NCBI GenBank assembly: GCA_018304345.1
Contig: JAGVWI010000004.1
Location: 1-56,443, forward strand
Source of the DNA: Nanobdellati archaeon
GTDB lineage: Archaea > Nanobdellota > Nanobdellia > UBA10117
Direction: 5' to 3'
Length of the DNA: 56,443 nt
A program made the translations under genes and the position numbers. Positions 31,067 through 40,387 of this stretch are shown here, piece by piece. The notes under the pieces were generated by a model that worked only from the letters and a program-made list of their open reading frames with translations, was not told the origin of the DNA and did no database searches. Every line of letters begins with the position of its first letter. The first letter of the stretch is position 1.

Positions 31067-31960
31067 ATGAATCTTAGCTATATCGGTACTTTTTGGGACA
31101 AGCACTATAAAAAATTGCTATGGGTAACTATAATTATGCTGATAATCTTCGGCGGAGTTTTGGGGTATTCAAAATATACAACAAATGAATTCATACAAAA
31201 AGATTTTTCCTTGGATGGTGGTTTACTTATAACAGTACAAGCCGAACCAACACTATCTGCAGCGGATTTAGAAACTGAATTGCAACAAACATTAGGTGGT
31301 AGTATACACGTTATAGAGCTTAGAAGTATTTCGAGCGGCGGAAGCAACGGATATATCGTAGAATTAGAGAGTTTTGATAACGACGCTGCACTGTCTGCTA
31401 TAAGTTCGGCTCTCGGAATTACACTACAAGATAATTATACCATTGAAGAAGTTAGCAGTGAACTTGGACAAAGTTTTCTGCAAAGCACCATTAAAGCTAT
31501 TTTAGTAGCTTTCATAGTTATGTCTATTGTAGTTTTCGTTTATTTCCGCGAATTCATTCCATCAATGGCGGTAATACTCGCTGGTTTTTCTAATTTAATT
31601 GGAACTCTCGCAATAATGAATTTACTTGGAATGCAATTATCTACTGCGGCGGTTGCAGCGCTATTAATGGTACTTGGTTATTCTGTTGATACAGATATTT
31701 TACTTTCTACAAAAGTTCTGAAACATACTAATGAGCCTCTAAAAGAGCGGGTTTATTCATCAATGAAAACGGGATTAACTATGCAAATAACAGCCATAAT
31801 AGCACTAGCAGTTTTGTATGCGCTTACTCCAGCACTTCTACTAAAACAAATTGCAGCTATACTAATTATTGGTTTACTAATGGATATACCAAATACCTGG
31901 ATACAAAATGCGGGTATAATGCGCATCTATGTAGAGAGCAAAATAGGTGGCACAAAATGA
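31067..31960 (+). CDS. secF: Protein-export membrane protein SecF
   Basis: Auxiliary subunit that helps drive Sec-dependent export. 297 residues from the ATG at 31067 (the frame extends four codons to a TTG). Six spans are expected: one N-terminal, then five after a first external loop. Family marks are 'FSLDGGLLITVQ', 'SSELGQSFLQSTIKAILVAFIVMSIVVFVYFRE', and the motif 'ALLMVLGYSVDTDILLSTKVL'. secF precedes and overlaps secD (4 bp), the inverted order seen in archaea. There is no bacterial-style YajC nearby. Confidence 0.93.
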   Translation: MNLSYIGTFWDKHYKKLLWVTIIMLIIFGGVLGYSKYTTNEFIQKDFSLDGGLLITVQAEPTLSAADLETELQQTLGGSIHVIELRSISSGGSNGYIVELESFDNDAALSAISSALGITLQDNYTIEEVSSELGQSFLQSTIKAILVAFIVMSIVVFVYFREFIPSMAVILAGFSNLIGTLAIMNLLGMQLSTAAVAALLMVLGYSVDTDILLSTKVLKHTNEPLKERVYSSMKTGLTMQITAIIALAVLYALTPALLLKQIAAILIIGLLMDIPNTWIQNAGIMRIYVESKIGGTK

Positions 31961-33510
31961 AAGTTTCGTTTGAGAAAGCAAAAGAAATTTTGACATCTTG
32001 GCGTGTTTTACTTCTAATTATAATCATAATACTTTCATTTGTTGCGATTAAGCCGCATTTTGAAACGCAAGGTGTAATGATAACTTCAGTCGCGACCAAC
32101 AGTAGCGCCCAAATAAATGGCGTAATGTCAAATACTATTTTGTATAACATCAATGGCGAGACGGTAAACAGCGTAAACGAATATTCTGTAGCCATATCTA
32201 AATTGTTGCCAGAAAATACAGTAAGATTCGGAACAGATAAGGGTGCATTTAGTTTCATTGTAAAACTAAATAATGTTGGGGAAAAAGACATAGGAATAAG
32301 TGTTGAAGAAGTTCCAGAATCAAATTTAAAATTAGGCATAGACTTAGTTGGTGGAGTGCGAGTTCTTTTAGAGCCAAATGAAAAGCTTTCGGTGCAGGAA
32401 TTTCAAGACGTTGTTGATATTACACAAAAACGTTTGAATGTATTTGGATTAAGCGACATAAGCGTCAAGCAGGTAAATGATTTAGAGGGTAACTCTTTCG
32501 TGCTTGTAGAGCTTGCTGGCGCATCAAGCAAAAATATCGTTGAAACAATTGTACAGCAAGGTGTATTTGAAGCGAGAATAAGCAATGAAACTGTTTTCGC
32601 GGGTGGCTCTGACATAACTTCAGTTTGCAGATCTGCAGACTGCGCTGGCGTACGAAGCTGTGGGCAAGTACAAGACGGCAGTTATGCTTGTACATTTAAT
32701 TTCAGAGTTGACATAACGCCTGAAGCTGCGAAGAGGCACTCTGATATAACTGAAAAGTTAGGCACACAATTTGTTGGCGGACAGGAATATTTGACGGAAA
32801 AACTTGATTTATATTTAGACGATAAACTCGTAGATAGTTTATTGATTTCTTCTAGTTTGAAGGGTCAAGAATCAACCAGCTTCACAATAAGTGGCCCTGG
32901 CAACGGAAATAGTCAAGATGCAGCGCAAATTGATGCTCTGAATAATATGAAAACTTTGCAAACTGTATTGATTACAGGTTCATTGCCTGTAAAATTAAAC
33001 ATAGTAAAAACTGATTTCGTTTCTGGAGAATTAGGTGAGAAATTTTTCAACACAGCCATAACTGCAATTCTAATTGCTATTGCTGCGGTTGGAGCAATAT
33101 TATTCGTTAGATACAGAAAAATAAAGATCGCACTTCCAATACTTCTAACTGGTTTGAGCGAAGTTGTCATAATCCTTGGTGTTGCCGCTGCAATCAAATG
33201 GAATTTAGATCTCGCAGCACTTGCTGGAATCTTAGCGGCGGTTGGTACTGGCGTAGATTCGCAAATCGTTATTACAGATGAGGTTCTTAGTGGCGGCAAA
33301 ACTATCGCTACTTGGAAAGAACGCGTAGGAAGAGCCTTCTTCATAATTTTCGGATCTTATGCAACTGTTGTGGCCGCTATGCTACCGCTATGGTTTATGG
33401 GTGCTGGCTTATTGAAGGGCTTTGCTATCGTAACAATACTTGGTGTAAGCATTGGTGTATTTATAACGCGGCCAGCTTATGCGAAAATAATAGAAGTTCT
33501 ATTAAAGTAA
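31957..33510 (+). CDS. secD: Protein-export membrane protein SecD with PDZ-like insert
   Basis: Partner of SecF. 517 residues. An N-terminal span (about 15-32) is followed by a PDZ-like segment (about 36-117: 'GVMITSVATNSSAQINGVMSNTILYNINGETV'), then the SecD motif GIDLVGG (127-133) and the P1 domain. P1 contains a four-cysteine stretch ('SVCRSADCAGVRSCGQVQDGSYAC'), which may be disulfide-stabilised outside the cell. Five C-terminal spans follow, with 'LAGILAAVGTGVDSQIVITDEVL'. The start ATG overlaps the secF stop. Confidence 0.93.
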   Translation: MKVSFEKAKEILTSWRVLLLIIIIILSFVAIKPHFETQGVMITSVATNSSAQINGVMSNTILYNINGETVNSVNEYSVAISKLLPENTVRFGTDKGAFSFIVKLNNVGEKDIGISVEEVPESNLKLGIDLVGGVRVLLEPNEKLSVQEFQDVVDITQKRLNVFGLSDISVKQVNDLEGNSFVLVELAGASSKNIVETIVQQGVFEARISNETVFAGGSDITSVCRSADCAGVRSCGQVQDGSYACTFNFRVDITPEAAKRHSDITEKLGTQFVGGQEYLTEKLDLYLDDKLVDSLLISSSLKGQESTSFTISGPGNGNSQDAAQIDALNNMKTLQTVLITGSLPVKLNIVKTDFVSGELGEKFFNTAITAILIAIAAVGAILFVRYRKIKIALPILLTGLSEVVIILGVAAAIKWNLDLAALAGILAAVGTGVDSQIVITDEVLSGGKTIATWKERVGRAFFIIFGSYATVVAAMLPLWFMGAGLLKGFAIVTILGVSIGVFITRPAYAKIIEVLLK

Positions 33511-33607
33511 AGTTGTATGGTGCTTAACACAGTCTGTCAATATTTCCATCTCTGATTTGAAGCAAAGCTTATAATATAGTTCAGCCGAGTAGATTTAAGG
33601 CCACTAT

Positions 33608-34489
33608 ATGGTGTTAGAAAGTATTATTCCAGGCACAACAGCGGAGAGAAAACCGTGGGAAATGCTCCCAATAGCATTTTTGTACGCAACTGCAGCTATA
33701 TTTTTGTCGCAATGGATTTTCCCAGCATACGCAGCCATAGTCGCTGTTTTTCTTACGACCATAGCGAGTCTGCCTTTAATGATAAACGTTATTGATATAG
33801 AGAAAACTAAGGAAAAAGGCCTGCACAATTACTTAAAAGATATGTTCGTATCTTTATTTGACAGCAAAAAAAACAAAGATAAAATTTTGGAATTCTTTGT
33901 GTTTATGTTTCTTGGATTAACATTAGCCACAACATTTTGGTTTATCGTTTTACCTCAAGATTTAGCACAAAATTTATTTTACATACAAATTAATACGATA
34001 AGGGACATAAATCTAAACTTATCTGGCAGCTCATTTATCCAAAGCTACTTTAGTAAAATAATGCTAAACAATGTAAAAGTTATGGTATTCACATTATTAT
34101 TTTCATTAATATATGGCGCTGGTGCGATATTCATCTTAACTTGGAACGCATCAGTAATAGGTGTTGCAATTGGAAGTTCAATCAAAAATGCAGCAATTCA
34201 TTACACTACAGAAGGTGGACTCGGAAATATAGCTGGCTACTCTACAGCTATTACTATCGGTCTATCCCGCTACCTCATACACGGTATACCTGAAATACTA
34301 GCATACTTTGTGGCTGCGCTGGCTGGTGGAATGATTTCTCTCGCCATCATAAAACGCGAATACGAAAATCCGCAGTTTGGCGAATCTCTAAAACACATAA
34401 TTGGATTACTAGGACTTGCAATCGTGCTGCTTTTAGTTGGAGCACTAATAGAAGTAAATATATCACCTCTAATTCCGCTACAGAGATAA
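33608..34489 (+). CDS. SpoIIM (stage II sporulation protein M)-like membrane protein
   Basis: 293 residues with about six spans. The C-terminal part carries the SpoIIM/DUF95 pattern: 'LLFSLIYGAGAIFILTWNASVIGVAIGSSI', then 'HGIPEILAYFVAALAGGMISLAII'. The family is broad in prokaryotes; its role outside sporulation is not settled, though membrane remodelling or transport is often suggested. A TATA-like TTATAATAT (33569-33577) lies about 35 nt upstream, so it is a separate unit from secD (97-bp gap, nothing else seen there). Confidence 0.85.
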   Translation: MVLESIIPGTTAERKPWEMLPIAFLYATAAIFLSQWIFPAYAAIVAVFLTTIASLPLMINVIDIEKTKEKGLHNYLKDMFVSLFDSKKNKDKILEFFVFMFLGLTLATTFWFIVLPQDLAQNLFYIQINTIRDINLNLSGSSFIQSYFSKIMLNNVKVMVFTLLFSLIYGAGAIFILTWNASVIGVAIGSSIKNAAIHYTTEGGLGNIAGYSTAITIGLSRYLIHGIPEILAYFVAALAGGMISLAIIKREYENPQFGESLKHIIGLLGLAIVLLLVGALIEVNISPLIPLQR

Positions 34490-34519
34490 TATTATATGGC
34501 TTACTGATATCGCTTTTAT

Positions 34520-35977
34520 ATGACTGAAAATAAAGTTACTCTTTCTAAATATGATTTAGCATTCATAGGTATATTTATTTTTGCGATTGCTGTTAGATTA
34601 TATTTCTTCTACGTGACTCAGAATCAAACTCTTTGGTGGGACGGTGCAGAATATATGAATATGGCGAAAAATTTCGTGGGCACATATAATGCAGAATGGT
34701 GGCCTGGTCGTCCAATACTTATGCCGTTGCTTTGGGCAGGAATGCTTAAACTCGGATTTGGAGAAACTGCACTGAAATTCTTGGTAACAATTTTTTCAGT
34801 GGTTGGAATACTTTTCACTTATCTTACCATTAAGAATATGTATGACAAACGTACAGCCGTTGTAACAACAGCTTTGCTTTCTGCGTTTTGGCTACATTTG
34901 TTTTACTCGGCAAGAATGCTTGTTGATGTTCCCTCACTTACTATGTGGACCATAATAATTTACTTCTTCTGGAAGGCTATTGATACAAAAGATTGGAAAT
35001 ATTATATTCTTACTGGAATATTTGTTGCGCTCGGAACGCTAGTAAGATTTCCAATATTAATAATCGGCGTTCTGATTTTAATTTACTTGGTAGCAACAGA
35101 GCGGCACAAATTCTTGTTTGACAAAAATATATGGCTTATGGCTGGCGGCAGTTTAGCCGTAATGGTACCATATTTTATATGGGCAACATTGAAATTTGGC
35201 AGTCCATTTTATCAAATACTGTTTGGTAGTGGAGCTGCAGGACAAACATTTGGATTACCCTCGTTGCTAGCTTATTTGCGTCTATTTCCAGTTTATTTCA
35301 CAACAGTTGGACTAATCTTATTCGTAATAGGGTTGTATATGTTTGTTGATACTATTCTTGGTATGGACTTACTAAACAAAATTTCTGGGGAAAACAAGCG
35401 GTTGCGAAACAACTTCTTTATTCTTTTGTGGCTACTAATTCCGTTAATTTATTTCGCTACACAAAGTAGAACAGAAGAACGTTACATAATATTCATATTC
35501 CCTGCTGCTTTTTTAATAATAACAAAGGGAATTTTCTACATAGAAACGTTGCTGAAACGAGTCCAACTAAACCTAGCGCACGCAGTTGCAGTTATCCTAA
35601 TAATTGCAATTGTAATTTTACAGCTCGGGGCTGCTAATACATCTATAACGAACAGCGTAAATTCATACGCACCCATTAAGGAAGTTGGTATTTGGTTAAA
35701 CGAAAATACACCAAAGGATTCAGTCATATATACTATGTCAATACCGCAAATTGAATACTACGCTGAGCGCAAGACACTAAGCTATGGTGGAACTGCAGAA
35801 GACTTTAATAAAATTATTTCTGCGGGAGGTAATTCTTACTTTATGATATCTGCATTTGAGGGTCATCCAGATTGGGTGGTGGATTACTTATCAAAAAATA
35901 CTAATCTTGAATTGCTGCGAACTTATGAAGATGAAAATCAACAGCCAGTTTTAATATTATACAAAATTAAAACCTAA
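34520..35977 (+). CDS. GT-C membrane glycosyltransferase (GT39/ArnT-like)
   Basis: 485 residues, about 11-12 spans. The first external loop carries 'LWWDGAEYMNMAKNF' with D41 and E44, the acidic catalytic/metal pair of GT-C enzymes that use polyprenyl-phosphate sugars. A GxxWWPGRPILMPLL segment follows. The C-terminal ~90 residues form a soluble domain ('KEVGIWLNENTPKDSVIYTMSIPQIEYYAERKTLSYGGTAEDF'). It opens the glycosylation island. It has no N-terminal signal other than the first span. Its 3' end overlaps the GT2 gene by 11 bp. Confidence 0.85.
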   Translation: MTENKVTLSKYDLAFIGIFIFAIAVRLYFFYVTQNQTLWWDGAEYMNMAKNFVGTYNAEWWPGRPILMPLLWAGMLKLGFGETALKFLVTIFSVVGILFTYLTIKNMYDKRTAVVTTALLSAFWLHLFYSARMLVDVPSLTMWTIIIYFFWKAIDTKDWKYYILTGIFVALGTLVRFPILIIGVLILIYLVATERHKFLFDKNIWLMAGGSLAVMVPYFIWATLKFGSPFYQILFGSGAAGQTFGLPSLLAYLRLFPVYFTTVGLILFVIGLYMFVDTILGMDLLNKISGENKRLRNNFFILLWLLIPLIYFATQSRTEERYIIFIFPAAFLIITKGIFYIETLLKRVQLNLAHAVAVILIIAIVILQLGAANTSITNSVNSYAPIKEVGIWLNENTPKDSVIYTMSIPQIEYYAERKTLSYGGTAEDFNKIISAGGNSYFMISAFEGHPDWVVDYLSKNTNLELLRTYEDENQQPVLILYKIKT

Positions 35978-36662
35978 ATCTTAATTTCAGAAGCGACAAC
36001 GCGAGTTTTGGCACTATTTTCCAGTACAAAACTTGGAAATTAAATTTTGAACCGCGCATATGTGTCCATTCAATTCCCATTTCCTTTATTTTACAATTGT
36101 GTTTTTTTAAACTATAGAGCAAATTTATATCGAATGCAAAATCCGTAATTACAATATCACCTAAGATATCGTTAATAACTTCTTTTTTGAAAATCTTAGC
36201 GCCGCACTGCGTATCTCTGAATGGCAAACCAAACATAAACCGCGATAATAAATTTAATCCAGTACTTCCAAGTCGTTGCGATATTGGTCTATCTTCAACT
36301 ATTACAGAATTAGGCATACGTCTTGATGCTATTATACCATCCGAATCCGCTAAATTTTCTACTAATTTTTTGAATTCTTTTGCGGATATGCTTCCATCCG
36401 AGTCTGCAAAACCAACTAAATCTCCGACTGCTAAAGCGAAGCCTTGCTTTATCGCCTTACCCTTACCAATTCGTTTCGTTGAATGTTGCCAAGCAATATT
36501 TTTGTATGTCTTCGCAAGTTCTTGCACAATTTTCAAAGTATTATCATCGCCCTCTATCATGACTAAAATTTCTGCATCTTTGAAGGTTCTAGCGTAATCC
36601 TCAAGATTACCTTTAATTCGTAATTCTTCGTTATATGCGGGCATCACAACTGATAAAACCAT
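35967..36662 (-). CDS. Glycosyltransferase family 2 (dolichyl-phosphate sugar synthase type)
   Basis: 231 residues, soluble GT-A enzyme. 'VVMPAYNEELRIKGNLEDY' opens the nucleotide-binding half; the metal-binding DSD is at 87-89 ('GFADSDGSIS'). Acceptor-side motifs are 'RLGSTGLNLLSRFMFGLPFRDTQCGAKIFKKEV' and 'DFAFDINLLYSLKKHN'. This is the pattern of enzymes making polyprenyl-phosphate sugars, the donors for the GT-C enzymes nearby. It is divergent from the next GT2 across a 50-bp shared promoter. Confidence 0.88.
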   Translation of the reverse strand: MVLSVVMPAYNEELRIKGNLEDYARTFKDAEILVMIEGDDNTLKIVQELAKTYKNIAWQHSTKRIGKGKAIKQGFALAVGDLVGFADSDGSISAKEFKKLVENLADSDGIIASRRMPNSVIVEDRPISQRLGSTGLNLLSRFMFGLPFRDTQCGAKIFKKEVINDILGDIVITDFAFDINLLYSLKKHNCKIKEMGIEWTHMRGSKFNFQVLYWKIVPKLALSLLKLRFRF

Positions 36663-36712
36663 ACACAGCGAGCTTAAACAAAAGATAAAAACCTTTGTTC
36701 GTCAAAAACCAT
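36663..36712. promoter_or_regulatory. 50-bp symmetric divergent promoter (two GT2 genes)
   Basis: One AT box, GATAAAAA (36684-36691), is centred 25.5 nt from both start codons. On the minus strand it reads TTTTTATC. Confidence 0.55.
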
Positions 36713-37435
36713 ATGAAAGATCTGACAATTATAATACCAGCATACAATGAAGAAAAAAATATCATCTATACTATAGATCGTCTTTACAATTTTTTAGAGA
36801 ATAACAACATAGATTACAAAGAAATCATAATTACCGAAGACGGCTCATCAGACTCTACTGCCGAGGTTATCAGAAAAAATATACCTAACTACAAAAGTTT
36901 ACGCCTGACATCGCGTGATAAAAATGTTGGCAGAGGTTTTGCATTGACTAATGCGATAAAAGATGCAAAAGGAAAATACGTATTATATATGGATGTTGAT
37001 TTGGCGACAGATTTGCACCACATAAAAGATGCGGTTGCGCATTTGGAAACTGGCTCAAGCGTAGCTATTGGCAGCAGGTACTTAGCTGTCGGTACTGCAA
37101 AGAGAACACTTAAACGGGCATTTTTCAGCAAAGCGTTTAATCTTGCTACGAGACTGATGCTAAATACAAGTCTAACAGATCATCAGTGCGGATTCAAGGC
37201 TTTCAATCGCGCAGATATACTTCCACTTCTTGACAAATTGAGAGATATGCGTTGGTTTTGGGACACGGAAATAATCGTCAAAGCACAAAGAGCAGGATTA
37301 AAAGTTACGGAATTTCCAGTAGTATGGGAAGAACAGCAGGCAACAAACGTAAGAATATCTAGAGATAGCCAAAGAATGCTTTCTGGAATATTAAGACTTT
37401 GGCTGGAATTGAATTGGCCTGGTCTTAAGCGCTAA
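36713..37435 (+). CDS. Glycosyltransferase family 2 (polyprenyl-phosphate glucose/mannose synthase type)
   Basis: 240 residues from the ATG at 36713. 'DLTIIIPAYNEEKNI' and the DVD metal site (94-96, 'VLYMDVDLATD') are followed by 'GSRYLAVGTAKRTLKRAFFSKAFNLATRLMLNTSLTDHQCGFKAFNRADI' and 'MRWFWDTEIIVKAQRAG'. This layout matches AglD/Alg5-like enzymes that load sugars on dolichyl phosphate. It is paralogous to the divergent GT2. Its last 45 bp overlap the convergent methyltransferase gene. Confidence 0.88.
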   Translation: MKDLTIIIPAYNEEKNIIYTIDRLYNFLENNNIDYKEIIITEDGSSDSTAEVIRKNIPNYKSLRLTSRDKNVGRGFALTNAIKDAKGKYVLYMDVDLATDLHHIKDAVAHLETGSSVAIGSRYLAVGTAKRTLKRAFFSKAFNLATRLMLNTSLTDHQCGFKAFNRADILPLLDKLRDMRWFWDTEIIVKAQRAGLKVTEFPVVWEEQQATNVRISRDSQRMLSGILRLWLELNWPGLKR

Positions 37436-38158
37436 ATTTATGTAGCCCATATTTTCAAAAAAATATTTTTCGTCTATCTTACAAATAGTATTTGCTAATT
37501 TCTTTAAAATTTTGGGCGGGCTTCCAATTCTCTTAAGTTTTATTTTATAACTAAAAATATAAGGAATATAATTTTCAAATAGTGCAACAAAAAAAGATGA
37601 TATTTTTTTCTGTTCTATAATATCAAATTTAGAATTTATTTTTCCCGTTATTTGCTCTTCATCGTAAAGTCGTTTGTGCTCCCACGCCCATAAGCCTATC
37701 GGTATTGGTTTCAAATTCAAACTTGTTCTTATTTTGTTTATCGGATCGTAAACAAAAGGATAGTTGAGCATTGGTACAGATAAAATAAATTTTCCAGATG
37801 ACTTTATTACGTCATAAATATCTACGATGCATTTGTTATCATCATTAAGATGCTCGAGAACATCCATACAAACTACATAATCAAATACGCTTTCCTTAAA
37901 TGGCAAATGCTCTGCGTCCGCTAATACTATATTATTTGTAATTTTTTGCGCTTCTTTTAGTAAAATTATATCGAAATCTGTTGAAATTACATTGAATCCA
38001 GCTTCAATCATTTTCTTAGTTTGCTGTCCAGCGCCGCATCCAACATTTAGAGCCAAACCTTTCTTTTCAATCCTTAGAAATTCAAGTAGCACCGACGTTT
38101 TATTTATGTGAGTCATACACAAATCACTTGCACTTCCATCTGCCGCCTGACCGGTCAT
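37391..38158 (-). CDS. Class I SAM-dependent methyltransferase
   Basis: 255 residues from the ATG at 38156-38158, whose A is the last base of the upstream stop (TGATG overlap). Motif I is 'ALNVGCGAGQQTKKMIEAGFNVISTDFD', the post-I acidic residue lies in 'STDFD', and motif IV is 'DYVVCMDVLEHLNDD', followed by 'GKFILSVP'. It belongs to the Methyltransf_11-like group often found in glycan and lipid clusters; the substrate is unknown. It is translationally coupled to the preceding methyltransferase. Confidence 0.88.
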   Translation of the reverse strand: MTGQAADGSASDLCMTHINKTSVLLEFLRIEKKGLALNVGCGAGQQTKKMIEAGFNVISTDFDIILLKEAQKITNNIVLADAEHLPFKESVFDYVVCMDVLEHLNDDNKCIVDIYDVIKSSGKFILSVPMLNYPFVYDPINKIRTSLNLKPIPIGLWAWEHKRLYDEEQITGKINSKFDIIEQKKISSFFVALFENYIPYIFSYKIKLKRIGSPPKILKKLANTICKIDEKYFFENMGYINLALKTRPIQFQPKS

Positions 38159-38853
38159 CAAACTTTCCTCGCTATGCAAACTAATGTAGATCCAAATGGT
38201 ACTGGTATTTTATTTTCTATTTGTGTGAAATAAGCGGATAAAATTCCATTTAATTTTGACTCTGATACGCCTTCGTGCGGCACTCTCGCTCCAAAAAACC
38301 TTGCTCCTAGAATTATCGGAACTGAAAGTAAATTCCAGAAAAACATTTTTTCCACTTTGAAGCCAGCGTATTCCAAAATAGAACTAAGTTGTTTCCTTGA
38401 ATACCTGCGCTTATGTCCGCGCACTGCATCATTTTTAGTCCACAAAAACATATAGCACGGAACACTTATGATAACCTTACCTCCGTCGTCTAAGAGCTCA
38501 TGAGCTTTAATCAAAAATTCTATATCCATATCAACGTGCTCTAAAACATCTGCAAAAACAATTGTCTTTAGTTTTGGTATATCTCTAGACGTCATCTTCT
38601 CAAAACTTTTAGCAAAAATTTTCTTCTTGTCGTTAAATCTGCTCGTCAATTCGGCTGCACGTTTTTCTATATCGAGCGAATAAACATCTATATTCTTATT
38701 TACTAGTTGTTTTGTTAATATGCCTGAACCGCAACCTACATCCATAACGGGCGAGGAATCAATATACTTAATCAAAAGCTCGTTTCTTGATAATGTCCAA
38801 AAGTCATTAGTCCTTTCGAACACATCTAAATCTCCTATTAAGTCTCTCTCCAT
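38158..38853 (-). CDS. Class I SAM-dependent methyltransferase
   Basis: 231 residues. Motif I is 'VMDVGCGSGILTKQLVNKNIDVYSLDIE', motif IV 'KTIVFADVLEHVDMDIEFLIKAHELLDDGGKVIISVPCYMFLWTKNDAVRGHKRRYS'. The 'GHKRRYS' block is typical of methyltransferases in glycosylation and surface polysaccharide clusters. It starts at an ATG 25-26 nt from the central AT box of the shared 50-bp spacer and overlaps the next methyltransferase by one base. Substrate unknown. Confidence 0.88.
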   Translation of the reverse strand: MERDLIGDLDVFERTNDFWTLSRNELLIKYIDSSPVMDVGCGSGILTKQLVNKNIDVYSLDIEKRAAELTSRFNDKKKIFAKSFEKMTSRDIPKLKTIVFADVLEHVDMDIEFLIKAHELLDDGGKVIISVPCYMFLWTKNDAVRGHKRRYSRKQLSSILEYAGFKVEKMFFWNLLSVPIILGARFFGARVPHEGVSESKLNGILSAYFTQIENKIPVPFGSTLVCIARKV

Positions 38854-38903
38854 ACGCTAAATCAATAAGAAATGCTTAAATTACTTTTTGCGGGGTTCAT
38901 TGG
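38854..38903. promoter_or_regulatory. 50-bp symmetric divergent promoter
   Basis: The only AT-rich box, TTAAATTA (38876-38883), lies at the middle of the spacer, about 25 nt from both start codons. Confidence 0.55.
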
Positions 38904-40364
38904 ATGAAAAAGGCTATAATGGGTTTGATAATTGCGAGTTCTATACTTATTACAAACCTTGCCTTTTGGCTAATAAATCAAAGCCAAATGCTGTTTACAT
39001 TTCCGCTTGATGGTACTGATTGGGCAACACATATTTTTGAGCTCTGGGCGCTTGACAAATATGGCTTTCACGGACTTGTTCCCGACTGGTATAATGGCTA
39101 TAAATTATTTGAATTCTATTATCCTGGCTGGAATTTATTCAGTCTGCCGTTCTTGAAAATTTCGGGGAATGTATTAATTGCTTCTTTCGTATCAATAATA
39201 GCTTTATTGATTATAATTCTTATTGGTTTGTTTCTTCTCGGTAAAACTCAAAAATTTTCTAAATTACAAATAATTGGATTTTTTGCTTTCTTTGCAGGTA
39301 ATGCTCTTGCCATATCTAATTTCTTGAGAAATGGACGTGCGCCTGAACTAACAGCTTGGGCAATATTTATCCTGCTGGCTGCACTTTTGTTTTATTACAA
39401 AGATAAGAACCTTGATTACAAATTTCTTTTGTTCATACCATTATTTAGTTTCCTTATGCTGTCACATTTCGCGACAGCAATACTATTTGGAATATTTTTA
39501 TTAGGTTTTTTCTTAATAAAATCTTGGAAAGAAAAATTGTATATTACTGCCTGTAGTGTAACTTCTTTGGCTTTGATTTTGTTTTGGCTCATTCCATTAT
39601 TGCGTGGTTTTAGTACAACTTATGTATCAACATTAAACTACGCGGTGCGATTTTATGACAACAGCTTATTCAGTTTGGGATTAAATTTAATTTTACCTAT
39701 TGCAACAATAATATTATTCACTTTGTATTGGAAACAAAAAAACTATTCTAAAGAAGAATTATTATTTTACTCTCCAATAATCGCCTTGTCCCTCTTAATT
39801 GCTATAAGATTTACGCCGCTAATACCTATACTCGACAAACTTTATCCTGGTCCGCCAGCAATATTCCTTATATTTTTCTCGCTCTTATTCCTTTTCAATT
39901 TAGAATTCAAAAGTAAATACTTACCTGCACTTTTAATTATAGGACTTGCTTTGTGTAGTATAACTATAAACCTATATAGCACGGAATTATTTCCCGGCAG
40001 AACGCAGTTTCAGCAAGAAGTTATCGATATTATTCCCCACATTGATGCTAAATACATTGTCGCTGGCGAAGGTCCTGAATTTTTAAACTGGGGAATATAC
40101 ACTTTTGCTTCAATATATTATAATAAACAAACACCATGGGGTGGATGGCAAACTACCGCATACACATCTGACTATCAACAACAAGTAGAAAGTACATACG
40201 ACGCATTAATGTCTTCCAATTGCATTGAATTTGACAAAAAATTAGAAAAATTAAACGGAAATGAAGTTTTGGGATTAGGTCAGATGTGTCAAACACTAAG
40301 TGTTTGCGGATTTAAAGAAAAGATTTCTACCGAATCTGTCTGTCTTTATGAGATAGATATTTAA
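38904..40364 (+). CDS. GT-C-like polytopic membrane protein (PTPS-related family)
   Basis: 486 residues, about 12 spans. The first loop has 'PLDGTDWATHIFELWALDKYGFHGLVPDWYNGYKLFEFYYPGW', with D36, D39 and H43. This arrangement is seen in the membrane family labelled '6-pyruvoyl-tetrahydropterin synthase related', which resembles GT-C glycosyltransferases. A short C-terminal outside region has three cysteines. A polyprenyl-sugar-dependent glycosyltransferase is the best guess; the activity is not established. It is followed by the radical SAM gene after 23 bp. Confidence 0.75.
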   Translation: MKKAIMGLIIASSILITNLAFWLINQSQMLFTFPLDGTDWATHIFELWALDKYGFHGLVPDWYNGYKLFEFYYPGWNLFSLPFLKISGNVLIASFVSIIALLIIILIGLFLLGKTQKFSKLQIIGFFAFFAGNALAISNFLRNGRAPELTAWAIFILLAALLFYYKDKNLDYKFLLFIPLFSFLMLSHFATAILFGIFLLGFFLIKSWKEKLYITACSVTSLALILFWLIPLLRGFSTTYVSTLNYAVRFYDNSLFSLGLNLILPIATIILFTLYWKQKNYSKEELLFYSPIIALSLLIAIRFTPLIPILDKLYPGPPAIFLIFFSLLFLFNLEFKSKYLPALLIIGLALCSITINLYSTELFPGRTQFQQEVIDIIPHIDAKYIVAGEGPEFLNWGIYTFASIYYNKQTPWGGWQTTAYTSDYQQQVESTYDALMSSNCIEFDKKLEKLNGNEVLGLGQMCQTLSVCGFKEKISTESVCLYEIDI

Positions 40365-40387
40365 GTCTATCAAATAGTTTTGCTAAT

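Noticed and set aside
38159-38179. TTG start for the methyltransferase ending at 37391
   Set aside because: The ATG at 38156-38158 forms a standard TGATG coupling with the upstream stop.
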